In this document: positions 32,162-41,126 of the stretch, piece after piece
Numbering within the stretch: the first letter of the stretch is position 1
Layout: every line of letters begins with the position of its first letter
NCBI GenBank assembly: GCA_016125405.1
Contig: WGLW01000023.1
Coordinates: 163,118-227,117, forward strand
Direction of reading: 5' to 3'
DNA length: 64,000 nt
Source of the DNA: Alphaproteobacteria bacterium
GTDB lineage: Bacteria; Pseudomonadota; Alphaproteobacteria; Caulobacterales; Hyphomonadaceae
Translations under genes and position numbers: made by a program
Notes under the pieces: generated by a model
Told to the model about the DNA's origin: nothing
The model's input: the letters and a program-made list of their open reading frames with translations, nothing else
Database searches by the model: none

Positions 32162-33229
32162 TCAAGAGGCGCGGCTGTACCACTTCGTCCCGTCGCGCAG
32201 TCCGGACACGACAAGGCCCCGTCCGACAAGGCAATTCAGGTGTGCGACCGTTTCGCCGGTCGCCATCCCGAGCGTGTCCCGGTCGATGGACCGGGCGAAC
32301 ATCGCGGGGAACAGGTCCACTGCCCGGCGCGGCTCGTCCAGACGCGTCAGGACACGCCGCATGGCCAGTTCGTGACCGTCGATCAGCGCCTGAAGCCGTT
32401 TGTGGGCCCCGAGAAATGGCTCATTGTGGGACGGCAGCACCAGCGCGTCCGCCGGAATCGCCGTCTTGAGTTTCTCGCACGAGTTCAGCCAGTCGTTCAG
32501 CGGGTTGCCGTTCGGCTCGGTCGGGAAAACCGACACGTTCGATGAAATCCTCGGCAGGATCTGGTCTCCTGAAATGAACACGTTCAGTTCCGGCTGCCAG
32601 AGACAGGCGTGTTCCGGCGAATGGCCGCAGCCCGTGATCACATGCCAGGTCCGCCCGCCGATCTCGATCTCGAGCCCATCCGAGAGCCGCTCATACGCGT
32701 CCGGCAATTGCGACACCGCCTTGCCGAAACCGCCGAAGCGATCGACGTAGCGGTCAAGGTCCTCCTGCTCCCAACCCGCCGCCCGATAGAATTTCACGCC
32801 GGCCTCGGGCGCCTCGCGGCCCGTATCCGCGACCAGCATCCGGCACGAGATGTACTCAAGCCGGGTCATCCACAGGTCGCACTGGAATTTCCGCGTGATC
32901 CAGCCGGCGAGCCCGACATGGTCAGGATGCATGTGCGTTACGATCACGCGCTTGACCGGCTTTCCGCTAAGGCCGCCGCTGGCGGCGTCGCCCGTGAATA
33001 TCGTGCGCCAGTGCGATTTGGTCTCGCTGGTCTGGATGCCCGTATCGACCAGCGTCCAGCCGTCGCCGTCTTCCAGCAGCCAGAGGTTGATCCATTTCAG
33101 GGAAAATGGCAGCGGCATCCGCACCCAGCGTACGCCCGGCGCAATTTCCTTGCTCGTTCCGGTCTCTGGCGGGTCTCCGCAGGGATAGTCATAGCGCGCC
33201 CGCTCGGTCTTGCCCTCGAAACCGTCCAT
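32162..33229 (-). CDS. MBL-fold metallo-hydrolase
   Basis: VIVTHMHPDHVGLAGW, TGCGHSPEHACLW, VLPSHNEPF. Confidence 0.9.
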   Translation of the reverse strand: MDGFEGKTERARYDYPCGDPPETGTSKEIAPGVRWVRMPLPFSLKWINLWLLEDGDGWTLVDTGIQTSETKSHWRTIFTGDAASGGLSGKPVKRVIVTHMHPDHVGLAGWITRKFQCDLWMTRLEYISCRMLVADTGREAPEAGVKFYRAAGWEQEDLDRYVDRFGGFGKAVSQLPDAYERLSDGLEIEIGGRTWHVITGCGHSPEHACLWQPELNVFISGDQILPRISSNVSVFPTEPNGNPLNDWLNSCEKLKTAIPADALVLPSHNEPFLGAHKRLQALIDGHELAMRRVLTRLDEPRRAVDLFPAMFARSIDRDTLGMATGETVAHLNCLVGRGLVVSGLRDGTKWYSRAS

Positions 33230-33375
33230 TGGCCGCCTTTCCGTCAATCCTGAACCAACACTCTATATAGGGGCCGCCTTTCCGCAAACGGCAGGCAGCG
33301 GCGCGCCGCGCGGCGTCATCGACGCAGATCGCGGCTCACGCTAGCTTTATTGCCGTCTGCTTGGGGAGAATCAGG

Positions 33376-33636
33376 GTGATACGCGGCATCCTTGGCCTGG
33401 TGATTGGACTTTACCTCACTGTCGCGCTGGTGGTGGCCGGCGGCGGCGTCTACGGCTTCCTGACCCACCAGAACAGCCGCAGCTACGACTGTTCGGGAAA
33501 ATACAGCTGGGCGCCTTACGCGCTGATCCGCGCCGCGACCTGGCCGAAGGCCTGGTACGACGACCGCGCGAAGACCACGCGCATCACCGACTGGCTGGTC
33601 GTGAAGTACGATCCGTTCCCCACCGCCTGCCGCTAG
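33376..33636 (+). CDS. hypothetical single-TM protein
   Basis: GTG start preceded by ggggaga; one N-terminal TM. Confidence 0.5.
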   Translation: MIRGILGLVIGLYLTVALVVAGGGVYGFLTHQNSRSYDCSGKYSWAPYALIRAATWPKAWYDDRAKTTRITDWLVVKYDPFPTACR

Positions 33637-34262
33637 TTCGGCTTGGCGGCTGCCGGCGGGCCCGAATCCGCCGACGAGATGAGAAGCCACTGGTTCATCG
33701 CCGCCGACTGGCGCGTCGCCGACATCAGCACCAGGACGGCGTTGTCGATCATCTCGCCCTGGTCCGGCACCCCGCCATCGACCAGCGCCTTGTGCAGCCT
33801 GGCCGCGAGGGCCTCATCCTTGTCCCAGTCCTGGGCAAGCAGCGGCTTGAGGTCGTCGTCTCCGAGCTTGTTCCATACATTGACGATGACGCCGTCGTCC
33901 TTCAGCCCATGCTGGGTCATGTAGCCGAGCACCACATCGATGATGGCGCCTTGCAGCGCGATCTGGCCGGCGAGGTCGCGGCGGTCCGTCTTCCAGTTGA
34001 ACTTCGCGGCGCATGTCGCATAGGCCGCAGATATGGCCTGCTCGACCGCTGGCTTTTCGGTGTCGTCCCGCCGGAGATAGACATCCACCATCTTCACCAC
34101 CTCGGCGTCCGACATGCCGTCATAGACGCAATTGGCCTCCTGCAGCACCGCGGCGTCCGCAGTCGATGGAGGCGCGGCGGCGGCAGGGAGCGGAGACTCC
34201 ATCAGCAGGGCCAGAAGCACTGCAGCGCCCGTCAGGGTCCAACCCGATTTCATATGCGGCAT
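33633..34262 (-). CDS. hypothetical secreted protein
   Basis: Signal peptide; intact ORF. Confidence 0.55.
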   Translation of the reverse strand: MPHMKSGWTLTGAAVLLALLMESPLPAAAAPPSTADAAVLQEANCVYDGMSDAEVVKMVDVYLRRDDTEKPAVEQAISAAYATCAAKFNWKTDRRDLAGQIALQGAIIDVVLGYMTQHGLKDDGVIVNVWNKLGDDDLKPLLAQDWDKDEALAARLHKALVDGGVPDQGEMIDNAVLVLMSATRQSAAMNQWLLISSADSGPPAAAKPN

Positions 34263-34459
34263 TCCCCTTCGGACAGCAGGACTATTGCGATGCTAGGATG
34301 CAGCGCAGGCCTGCGCCAGAGCCAGCGCGGCGCATCACATGTGCGTAAGACCCTTGCTCGCGAGACGGGCGCCTGCGGGTGCCTACTGGACCTTGCGTTC
34401 CGCCCTCTCCAACATCCCGCTCGACAACAACGCCTCAGCGGCGACGGGAGACGGGTCAT

Positions 34460-35086
34460 ATGCGCCACGCCGGATTCGCCGCGGTCTTCGCCACAATGAT
34501 TGCGTCAGGGCCCTTGCTGCCCGCGCCCGCTCTCGCTCAACAGGCTGCGCCGGCGGGCGATTATGTCATGGACCCCACCCACGCCAGCCTGAACTGGCAA
34601 GTGCTGCATCAAGGCATGTCCTGGTACACGGCGCGTTTCACCGGCTTTGCGATCGATCTCCATTTCGACCCGTCGGACGTCGCAAAATCGAAAGTCTCCG
34701 CATCCATCGACCCGAAATCGGTCGAGACCGACTACGAAAAGACGCGCCCGGCCGGCAACACGACGGACTTCAACGCCGAGATCGCCACCAATCCGCGCTT
34801 CCTCAACGCTGGCAAGTTTCCGAAAATCACCTTCGTCTCCACCGGCGTGAAGAAGACCGGCGACAAGACAGGCGTGATGAGTGGCAATCTCACCTTCCTT
34901 GGCGTCACCAGGCCCGTCACGCTCGATATCGCCTATGTCGGAGACCGCAACGACCCGCGCATCCAGAAGCACAAGGTCGGCTTCCAGGCGACGGGCTTGT
35001 TCAAGCGGTCTGACTTCGGGATGGAGGCCGGACCGGTGGGAGACGAAGTCAAAGTCGAGATCAACGCGGAGTTCGTACAGAAGTAA
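34460..35086 (+). CDS. YceI family protein
   Basis: DYVMDPTHASLNWQVLHQGMSWYTARFTGFAIDLHFDP ... KITFVSTGVKKTG ... GNLTFLGVTRPVTLDI. Confidence 0.92.
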   Translation: MRHAGFAAVFATMIASGPLLPAPALAQQAAPAGDYVMDPTHASLNWQVLHQGMSWYTARFTGFAIDLHFDPSDVAKSKVSASIDPKSVETDYEKTRPAGNTTDFNAEIATNPRFLNAGKFPKITFVSTGVKKTGDKTGVMSGNLTFLGVTRPVTLDIAYVGDRNDPRIQKHKVGFQATGLFKRSDFGMEAGPVGDEVKVEINAEFVQK

Positions 35087-35119
35087 GGCCCGCCTGCCGC
35101 CAACCCTAAGGAGATCGCC

Positions 35120-35737
35120 ATGCGCCAACTGGCCGCTCTCGTCCTGCCTCTGGCTCTGGTGGGGTCCTGCACCTCGATGATCCAGGCGAAGCAGACCCTT
35201 CAGACCGTCGGCTCAGGCCAGTACACGCTTGAAAAGCCGCATGGCTCGATTGTCTGGCGCGTCATGCACATGGGGCTGTCGCATTACACCGCCCGGCTGA
35301 CAGACTGGGACGCCACGCTCGACTTTGACCCGAAGAATCCGGCCGCATCCCACATCAAGGCAATCATCAATCCGCTTTCGGTGAGCGCCGAGCATCCGAC
35401 CGACAAGGACTGGAACCGGCACATCGGCGAGGATTTCCTGCTGGGCAAGGAATTCCCGCAGATCGTCTTCGAGTCGACCAAGGTCGAGCCCACCGGTGAA
35501 TTCACCGGCAAGGTGACGGGAAATCTCTCCTTCGCCGGCATGACCCACCCGGTGACCCTTGACGTCACCTACAATGGCGCGATCGCCTCCTCGCCCTTCT
35601 TCGGCGGGCGGAGCCTGGTCGGTTTTTCCGCGCGCGGCGTGATCAAGCGGTCAGAATGGGGCGTCACGAACTACGCCTCAATCGTCTCGGACGATGTCGA
35701 GATCATCATCGAGGCCGAATTCGTGAAGGCCGGTTGA
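35120..35737 (+). CDS. YceI family lipoprotein
   Basis: LVGSCTS lipobox; GSIVWRVMHMGLSHYTARLTDWDATLDFDP ... GNLSFAGMTHPVTLDVTYNG. Confidence 0.92.
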   Translation: MRQLAALVLPLALVGSCTSMIQAKQTLQTVGSGQYTLEKPHGSIVWRVMHMGLSHYTARLTDWDATLDFDPKNPAASHIKAIINPLSVSAEHPTDKDWNRHIGEDFLLGKEFPQIVFESTKVEPTGEFTGKVTGNLSFAGMTHPVTLDVTYNGAIASSPFFGGRSLVGFSARGVIKRSEWGVTNYASIVSDDVEIIIEAEFVKAG

Positions 35738-35819
35738 CGCTGGCGCCGCCCCCTTCATCGGTGCGCACCGGGTGTGGCATGGTCTGGTCGGTCGCGATCC
35801 ACAGCAAAGGGACGGTCGA

Positions 35820-37067
35820 ATGACGGACGCCGCAAGCTACCGCTACAGCACCGTGGCGATTGTCCTGCACTGGCTGATCGCCGCCGCCATCATCGGGATG
35901 ATCGGCCTCGGCTGGTACATGTCGGACCTCGCCAACACCGATCCGAGCCGGTTTCCACTGATCCAGCTGCACAAGTCGATCGGGATCACCATTCTTCTGC
36001 TGTCGGTCGCCCGGGTCATCTGGCGCCTGATGAACCCGCCGCCGCCTGACCCGCCGATGTCGGCCCGGCAGGCTGGGCTGGCGAAATTCGTCCACGTTTC
36101 GCTTTACGTGCTGATCATCGTGATGCCGCTGACCGGCTGGATCATGGTGTCGGCGTCGCCGTCCGGTGTGGGGACGATCCTCTACAACACCGTACCCTGG
36201 CCTCATCTGCCCGGGCTGAGCACATTGCCGCTCGACGCCAAGCGGCAACTCCACGAGCCGCTTGAATTCGTCCACTCCAAACTCGCATGGGTGATCATCG
36301 TGTTGCTAGGTTTGCACGTCGCCGGCGCTCTCAAGCACCAATTCATGGACCGTGACCAGCTCCTGGCGCGGGTGTGGCCCGGACTGTTTGGCCGCACCGC
36401 CGGGCCGGTGCGGAAGACCCGCGGCGCGCTCTGGGCTTTTGGCGGCGCCATCCTCTTCTTTGCAGTGGTCGCTGGCATGGGCGTCGTCGACGGACACGCC
36501 GCGCGGGCCGTCGGGCCTGAAACACCGGATGCAGCAAAGGCCTCGCCGGCGCCAGTGTGGAAAGTTGACCCCGCGCAAAGCTCGATCGTCTTCAAGGCCG
36601 CCTATATGGGCCGCGCCTTCAGCGGAAAATTCGACGACTGGACCGCAAATATCCAGTTCGACCCCGACAAACCGGAGGACGCGCGCATCCATGTCGTCGT
36701 GAAGACCGCTTCGGCCGACACCGGCGAGCCCTATTTCGACGACAGCCTCAAGGAGGGCGACTGGTTCGACATCCGGAAAAACCCGGAGGCCGTGTTCGAG
36801 GTCAACGAAGGTGTGCTGAAGGATGGCCCCACGCAATACGAAGCCACGGGCGTTCTCACGCTGAAAGGCCAGCGGTTCCCGCTCCGGCTGCCCTTCACGC
36901 TCCAGATCGACGGCAAGACGGCGAAGATGCACGCCGAGACGAGCCTGCAGCGCATGGCGCTTGGCATTGGCGCGGGCACGCCGGCCACCGAGCAGGACGA
37001 CAAGACGAAGGAATGGGTGAAGGACGACGTTGCGCTCGTCGTCGATGTCGTCGCCACGCGCCAGTGA
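35820..37067 (+). CDS. cytochrome b561 - YceI fusion protein
   Basis: N-terminal YSTVAIVLHWLIAAAIIGMIGLGW...LHKSIGI...b561 helices; C-terminal VWKVDPAQSSIVFKAAYMGRAFSGKFDDWTANIQFDP YceI domain. Confidence 0.92.
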   Translation: MTDAASYRYSTVAIVLHWLIAAAIIGMIGLGWYMSDLANTDPSRFPLIQLHKSIGITILLLSVARVIWRLMNPPPPDPPMSARQAGLAKFVHVSLYVLIIVMPLTGWIMVSASPSGVGTILYNTVPWPHLPGLSTLPLDAKRQLHEPLEFVHSKLAWVIIVLLGLHVAGALKHQFMDRDQLLARVWPGLFGRTAGPVRKTRGALWAFGGAILFFAVVAGMGVVDGHAARAVGPETPDAAKASPAPVWKVDPAQSSIVFKAAYMGRAFSGKFDDWTANIQFDPDKPEDARIHVVVKTASADTGEPYFDDSLKEGDWFDIRKNPEAVFEVNEGVLKDGPTQYEATGVLTLKGQRFPLRLPFTLQIDGKTAKMHAETSLQRMALGIGAGTPATEQDDKTKEWVKDDVALVVDVVATRQ

Positions 37068-37293
37068 GAGGCGCGCGCGCATACGTTCGCGAATCGGAAT
37101 CAGGTGTGGGTGACTCGATTTTCATTCTGACGCGCGTCTCGAGGCGTCGAAAAAGTGTGTCTCGAAAGTCGCAGCGGCGATACAAAATGAGTCACGCCAA
37201 ACGCGGTCGCGGGCGCCTGTCGGCGCCTTCAACGACGATCGTGATCGCAGTTCGCGGGCGCCAGAACCGGGCGCTGGAACCACGGATGAAGTG

Positions 37294-38286
37294 ATGGACA
37301 AGACGACCGATCACACGCGTCGCGAGGCCGCGCCGGTCGTTCCCGCCGATGACGCGAACCTGGTCAGCGCGAGTCGCATCCTGCTCGACGGAGGTCTGGT
37401 CGCGATGCCGACCGAGACGGTCTACGGCCTCGCCGCGGACGCCACGAACGGACGCGCGGTCGCATCGATTTACACAGCCAAGGGGCGCCCCTCCTTCAAC
37501 CCACTCATCTGCCATGTCGCGGACCGGGCGATGGCGGAAACCTGCGCTGTCTTCTCTCCGCTCGCGCATGCCCTCGCCGACCATTTCTGGCCAGGACCGC
37601 TCACGCTTGTCCTGCCGCGCGCCGCAACCTGTCCGGTGAGCGAGCTTGCCACCGCCGGCCTCGACACGATTGCGGTGCGCATGCCGAAAAGCCCGGCGGC
37701 GCTTGAACTTATCCGGCTTGTCGGGCGTCCGCTCGCGGCGCCTTCGGCCAATCCCTCGGAGCGTCTTTCGCCGACCACCGCCGCCCACGTGGCGGAAAAT
37801 CTCGGCGACCGGATCGACCTCATTCTCGACGGCGGCGTGTGCCGTGCGGGTCTGGAATCGACCATCATCGCGCTCACGAAAACCGGCGCCGCGATGCTGC
37901 GGCCGGGCGCACTCGCACGCTCCGGGATCGAGTTGCTCACAGGTCTGCTCACCGCGCCGGACCCCCACGCAGGCATCGTGGCGCCCGGCATGATGAGGCG
38001 CCATTACGCCCCCCGCGCGCCCCTTCGACTCGATGCCGTGGACGCGCGCGAAGGCGAATCGTTCCTTGCGTTCGGAGCGCCTCCGAAGGGTGTGACCGCC
38101 TCCCTGAATCTCTCCGAGAGAGGCGACCTCGAGGAGGCGGCGTCGAACCTCTTCGCGATGCTTCGGCGCCTCGATGCGACTTCGAACGCGATCGCCGTGG
38201 CGCCGATTCCTGACACCGGACTCGGAGAAGGAATCAACGATCGGCTCAAACGAGCCGCTGCACGTTTCCCCAAAGATGGTGTATGA
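37294..38286 (+). CDS. tsaC: L-threonylcarbamoyladenylate synthase (Sua5/YciO/YrdC)
   Basis: GGLVAMPTETVYGLAADATN, KGRPSFNPLICHV, APSANPSERLSPTTAAHV. Confidence 0.93.
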   Translation: MDKTTDHTRREAAPVVPADDANLVSASRILLDGGLVAMPTETVYGLAADATNGRAVASIYTAKGRPSFNPLICHVADRAMAETCAVFSPLAHALADHFWPGPLTLVLPRAATCPVSELATAGLDTIAVRMPKSPAALELIRLVGRPLAAPSANPSERLSPTTAAHVAENLGDRIDLILDGGVCRAGLESTIIALTKTGAAMLRPGALARSGIELLTGLLTAPDPHAGIVAPGMMRRHYAPRAPLRLDAVDAREGESFLAFGAPPKGVTASLNLSERGDLEEAASNLFAMLRRLDATSNAIAVAPIPDTGLGEGINDRLKRAAARFPKDGV

Positions 38287-38387
38287 GGGATTCGTTGAGT
38301 CGCTTTCTAAGGGAGGTGAGCTCAGCGCAATTGGATGATCGATCTCGCTGAGACGACATCCGAGGGACCATCTAAGGAGACTCCAGA

Positions 38388-38483
38388 ATGGCTGTTAAGA
38401 AAAAAGCTGCGAAGAAGAAAACCGCCGCGAAACCCGCCGCGAAAAAGCCGGCGAAAAAAACCGCCGCGAAAAAGAAGAAGTAA
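38388..38483 (+). CDS. 31-aa Lys/Ala-rich histone H1-tail-like small protein
   Basis: atg..taa = MAVKKKAAKKKTAAKPAAKKPAKKTAAKKKK; strong SD taaggaga at 38372-38379 (8-nt spacing); absent from the supplied track because it is short. Confidence 0.75.
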   Translation: MAVKKKAAKKKTAAKPAAKKPAKKTAAKKKK

Positions 38484-38496
38484 CTTCGCACTGGGC

Positions 38497-38551
38497 GGTC
38501 GGCAGCCCGGTCCGGGCTTGAGCCGCGGGAGAGATCCCCAGGCCGCCGACC
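38497..38551 (+). ncRNA. putative structured RNA element (three-way junction)
   Basis: Outer stem GGTCGGC/GCCGACC enclosing AGCCCG-gtc-CGGGCT and GGGA-GAGA-TCCC hairpins. Confidence 0.4.
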
Positions 38552-38578
38552 TTCCCACCGAACTAGAGTTGAATTCCT

Positions 38579-38616
38579 CGCGCTCATCCGGTCACCGGGT
38601 GGGCGCGAACTCTTTT
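38579..38616 (+). terminator. terminator-like hairpin
   Basis: CGCGCTCATCCGGT-c-ACCGGGTGGGCGCG pairs end to end with G:U wobbles, then AACTCTTTT. Confidence 0.6.
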
Positions 38617-38854
38617 GGGGCCTCGCATCCCCGCGCGCGGCGCCGTGCGGGCGCAACCTTCGCCCGGCTATTGTTCACCGCCGGTCAGGCGCTTTGCCCG
38701 GAAACGCATCCCGCGGCGCGTGAACTTCCGGCAACACTCTGCTTCCAATGGAAATTCACCATGCTGCGGCTGCCATCCGCCGTGGTTTTGAATTGTGAGC
38801 CTGTGGATGAAACGCTAGGTTGACCTCCGACCTCATGGTCAGGGGACCCTCGAG

Positions 38855-39877
38855 ATGGAAATCGTCGCTATTATCGGCGTCATCCTGCTGGCGCTGTTGT
38901 TCGCCTTCCTCATCTACAGAGCAGCGCGCACCTACGACGCCGGCGCGCACGCCACCTTCATCACCGCCAAGGGCGGCGAGTACTATGGCGCCCTGCGCGC
39001 GCCGATCACGCTCTGGAACCCGATGATCAAGGTGCTGAAGGACAAGCACGCCCCCGCCATCTCGATCATCACCCTCGATCCGTCAGGCACGGACTATTTC
39101 GAGAAATCCCTGGTCACCCGCCGCACCGGCGAGGTTTCGCTGCGGGTCCACGTCTGCGCCCCCCGTCCGTTCATCTCCCGGACCTCGGAGAAGAAGCAGC
39201 TGCGCATCAAGACCCGGGTGGCTTTCCAGTTGGATATCGAACGCATCCAGATCCCCAGCCAGATGGAGGCCTTCGGGGCGACGCTGGGCGCGCGCATCGA
39301 AAACCTCTTCGACAACGCCATCGGCCAGTACGAAGACCAGGAAGTTTTCGCCCGGCAGTCCGAGATCGAAGCCTCAGTGCTGCGCCAGCTTCAGGACATC
39401 GAATTCCCGCCAGACCCGATGCACCCCACCGGCATGCCGCTGGGCATAAAGGTCTACGAGGCGATCTTCTCCTATGAACCGGTCAGCTCCAGCGGCGTGA
39501 CCGGAGACGGCGTCCGCGGCCCGATGGCCTACGCCAAGGACGATCTCGACGATCTGGCGGACATGCTGGAGAAGGCCGATCCCAAGACGGTCGAGGTCAT
39601 CATGCGGATGATGGAGATGCAGACCCGGCAGAATATCGTCGAGCTGCTCTGCAAGTCCGGCGGCCTCGTCGCCTTCACGGCGCCTGAACTGGGCCTGTCC
39701 GAACGCCCGATCGACCGCGCGCTCAGCGGCATAAACCGCATGACGCCAGTGGCCGCCGAACCGGCGCCTGCGCCCGCGCAGCCAGCGCAGACGGACGGCT
39801 CGGACACTCCGGCGGCGGCCGCTCCGGTTGACCCGGCCGCGGCCTATTACGGCCTCGGCGCGCCGAAACAGCACTAG
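38855..39877 (+). CDS. SPFH/band-7-like membrane-anchored protein
   Basis: N-terminal TM; long basic/amphipathic domain with IKTRVAFQLDIERI...QEVFARQSEIEASVLRQLQDIEF; Ala/Pro-rich tail. Confidence 0.5.
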   Translation: MEIVAIIGVILLALLFAFLIYRAARTYDAGAHATFITAKGGEYYGALRAPITLWNPMIKVLKDKHAPAISIITLDPSGTDYFEKSLVTRRTGEVSLRVHVCAPRPFISRTSEKKQLRIKTRVAFQLDIERIQIPSQMEAFGATLGARIENLFDNAIGQYEDQEVFARQSEIEASVLRQLQDIEFPPDPMHPTGMPLGIKVYEAIFSYEPVSSSGVTGDGVRGPMAYAKDDLDDLADMLEKADPKTVEVIMRMMEMQTRQNIVELLCKSGGLVAFTAPELGLSERPIDRALSGINRMTPVAAEPAPAPAQPAQTDGSDTPAAAAPVDPAAAYYGLGAPKQH

Positions 39878-39989
39878 CCATAGCGTGTCCTGGCGGTTCC
39901 GCACCGCGCTTCGGCGGGCGCCGCGACGTGAGCGCTGGTAGTTTCCGACCGCTCCTGCGAAAGTGCGCCGTCGCGCAAGGGAGCAATGC

Positions 39990-41126
39990 ATGGCGGATGG
40001 AGCGGTTCAGGGCCTGGTCGGCGAGCGGTTCTCCGCCGTGCGCGCGCAGTTCGAGCGCAATCTCGCCAGCGGCGAGGACATCGGCGCCTCGTTCTGCGCA
40101 ACGGTGGACGGTGAAACAGTCGTTGATCTCTGGGGCGGCTATGCAGAGCCGGCCCGCACGCAGCCCTGGGTAAAGGACACCATCGTCAACGTCTATTCGA
40201 CCACCAAGACGATGACGGCGCTCACGGCGCTGCTGGTCGCCGACCGCGGCGAACTCGATTTCGACGCGCCGGTTGCAAAATACTGGCCCGAATTCGCCGC
40301 CAACGGAAAATCCGGCGTGAAGGTCAGCCACCTGATGAGCCACTCGGCCGGTCTTTCGGGCTGGAAGGAGCGGGTCACCAAGGAAGACCTCTACGACTGG
40401 GACAAGGTCACCTCGCTTCTCGCCGCCCAGGCGCCGTTCTGGGAGCCAGGCACGGCGTGCGGCTATCACGCGGTCACGCAGGGTTATCTGGTCGGCGAAG
40501 TGGTCCGCCGCATCACCGGCAAATCGCTGGGAACCGTCTTCCGCGAGGAGTTCGCAGAGCCGCTGGGCGCGGACTTCCACATTGGCCTGCCCGCATCCGA
40601 GGATGCGCGCGTCGCCGAACTTGTTCCTCCACCGCCGGGCACAGGCATCGGCGACGGACAGCAGAGCGACCTTCTCCGCAACATGTCGACCAATCCCCCC
40701 ATCGACGTCTCGGCGACCAGGACCCGGACATGGCGCGGGGCCGAGATTCCGGCGGCGGGCGGCACGGGCAACGCCCGTTCGGTCGCGCTGGTCCACACCA
40801 TCCTCGCCAATGGCGGCATGGGGAAAGGTAAGCGCTTCATGTCAGAGGCGGGCTGCCGCAAGGCGCTGGAATTCCAGATCGGCGGCACGGACCTGATCCT
40901 CGGCATTCCCGTGCGCTATGGCCTCGGCTTCGGGCTCACCGGGGGACGCGTGCCCCTGCCCAACCCCAATTCGATGTACTGGGGCGGCTATGGCGGCTCG
41001 CTGGCGGTCATCGACATGGATGCGCGCACCACCTTCGCCTACGCCATGAACAAGATGGCCGGCACCACGGTGGGCGATATGCGGGCCTTCAGCCTGATGA
41101 TGGAGATGTGGCAGGCGCTGGGCTAG
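39990..41126 (+). CDS. serine hydrolase, beta-lactamase family (EstB-like)
   Basis: S-x-x-K motif VYSTTKTMTALTAL; SHLMSHSAGLSGW; GYHAVTQGYLVGEVVRR. Confidence 0.92.
   Translation: MADGAVQGLVGERFSAVRAQFERNLASGEDIGASFCATVDGETVVDLWGGYAEPARTQPWVKDTIVNVYSTTKTMTALTALLVADRGELDFDAPVAKYWPEFAANGKSGVKVSHLMSHSAGLSGWKERVTKEDLYDWDKVTSLLAAQAPFWEPGTACGYHAVTQGYLVGEVVRRITGKSLGTVFREEFAEPLGADFHIGLPASEDARVAELVPPPPGTGIGDGQQSDLLRNMSTNPPIDVSATRTRTWRGAEIPAAGGTGNARSVALVHTILANGGMGKGKRFMSEAGCRKALEFQIGGTDLILGIPVRYGLGFGLTGGRVPLPNPNSMYWGGYGGSLAVIDMDARTTFAYAMNKMAGTTVGDMRAFSLMMEMWQALG

Noticed and set aside
38335-38823. 162-aa plus-strand ORF over the sORF locus
   Set aside because: Different frame from the SD-preceded 31-aa ORF, no SD of its own, runs through the RNA hairpins and terminator
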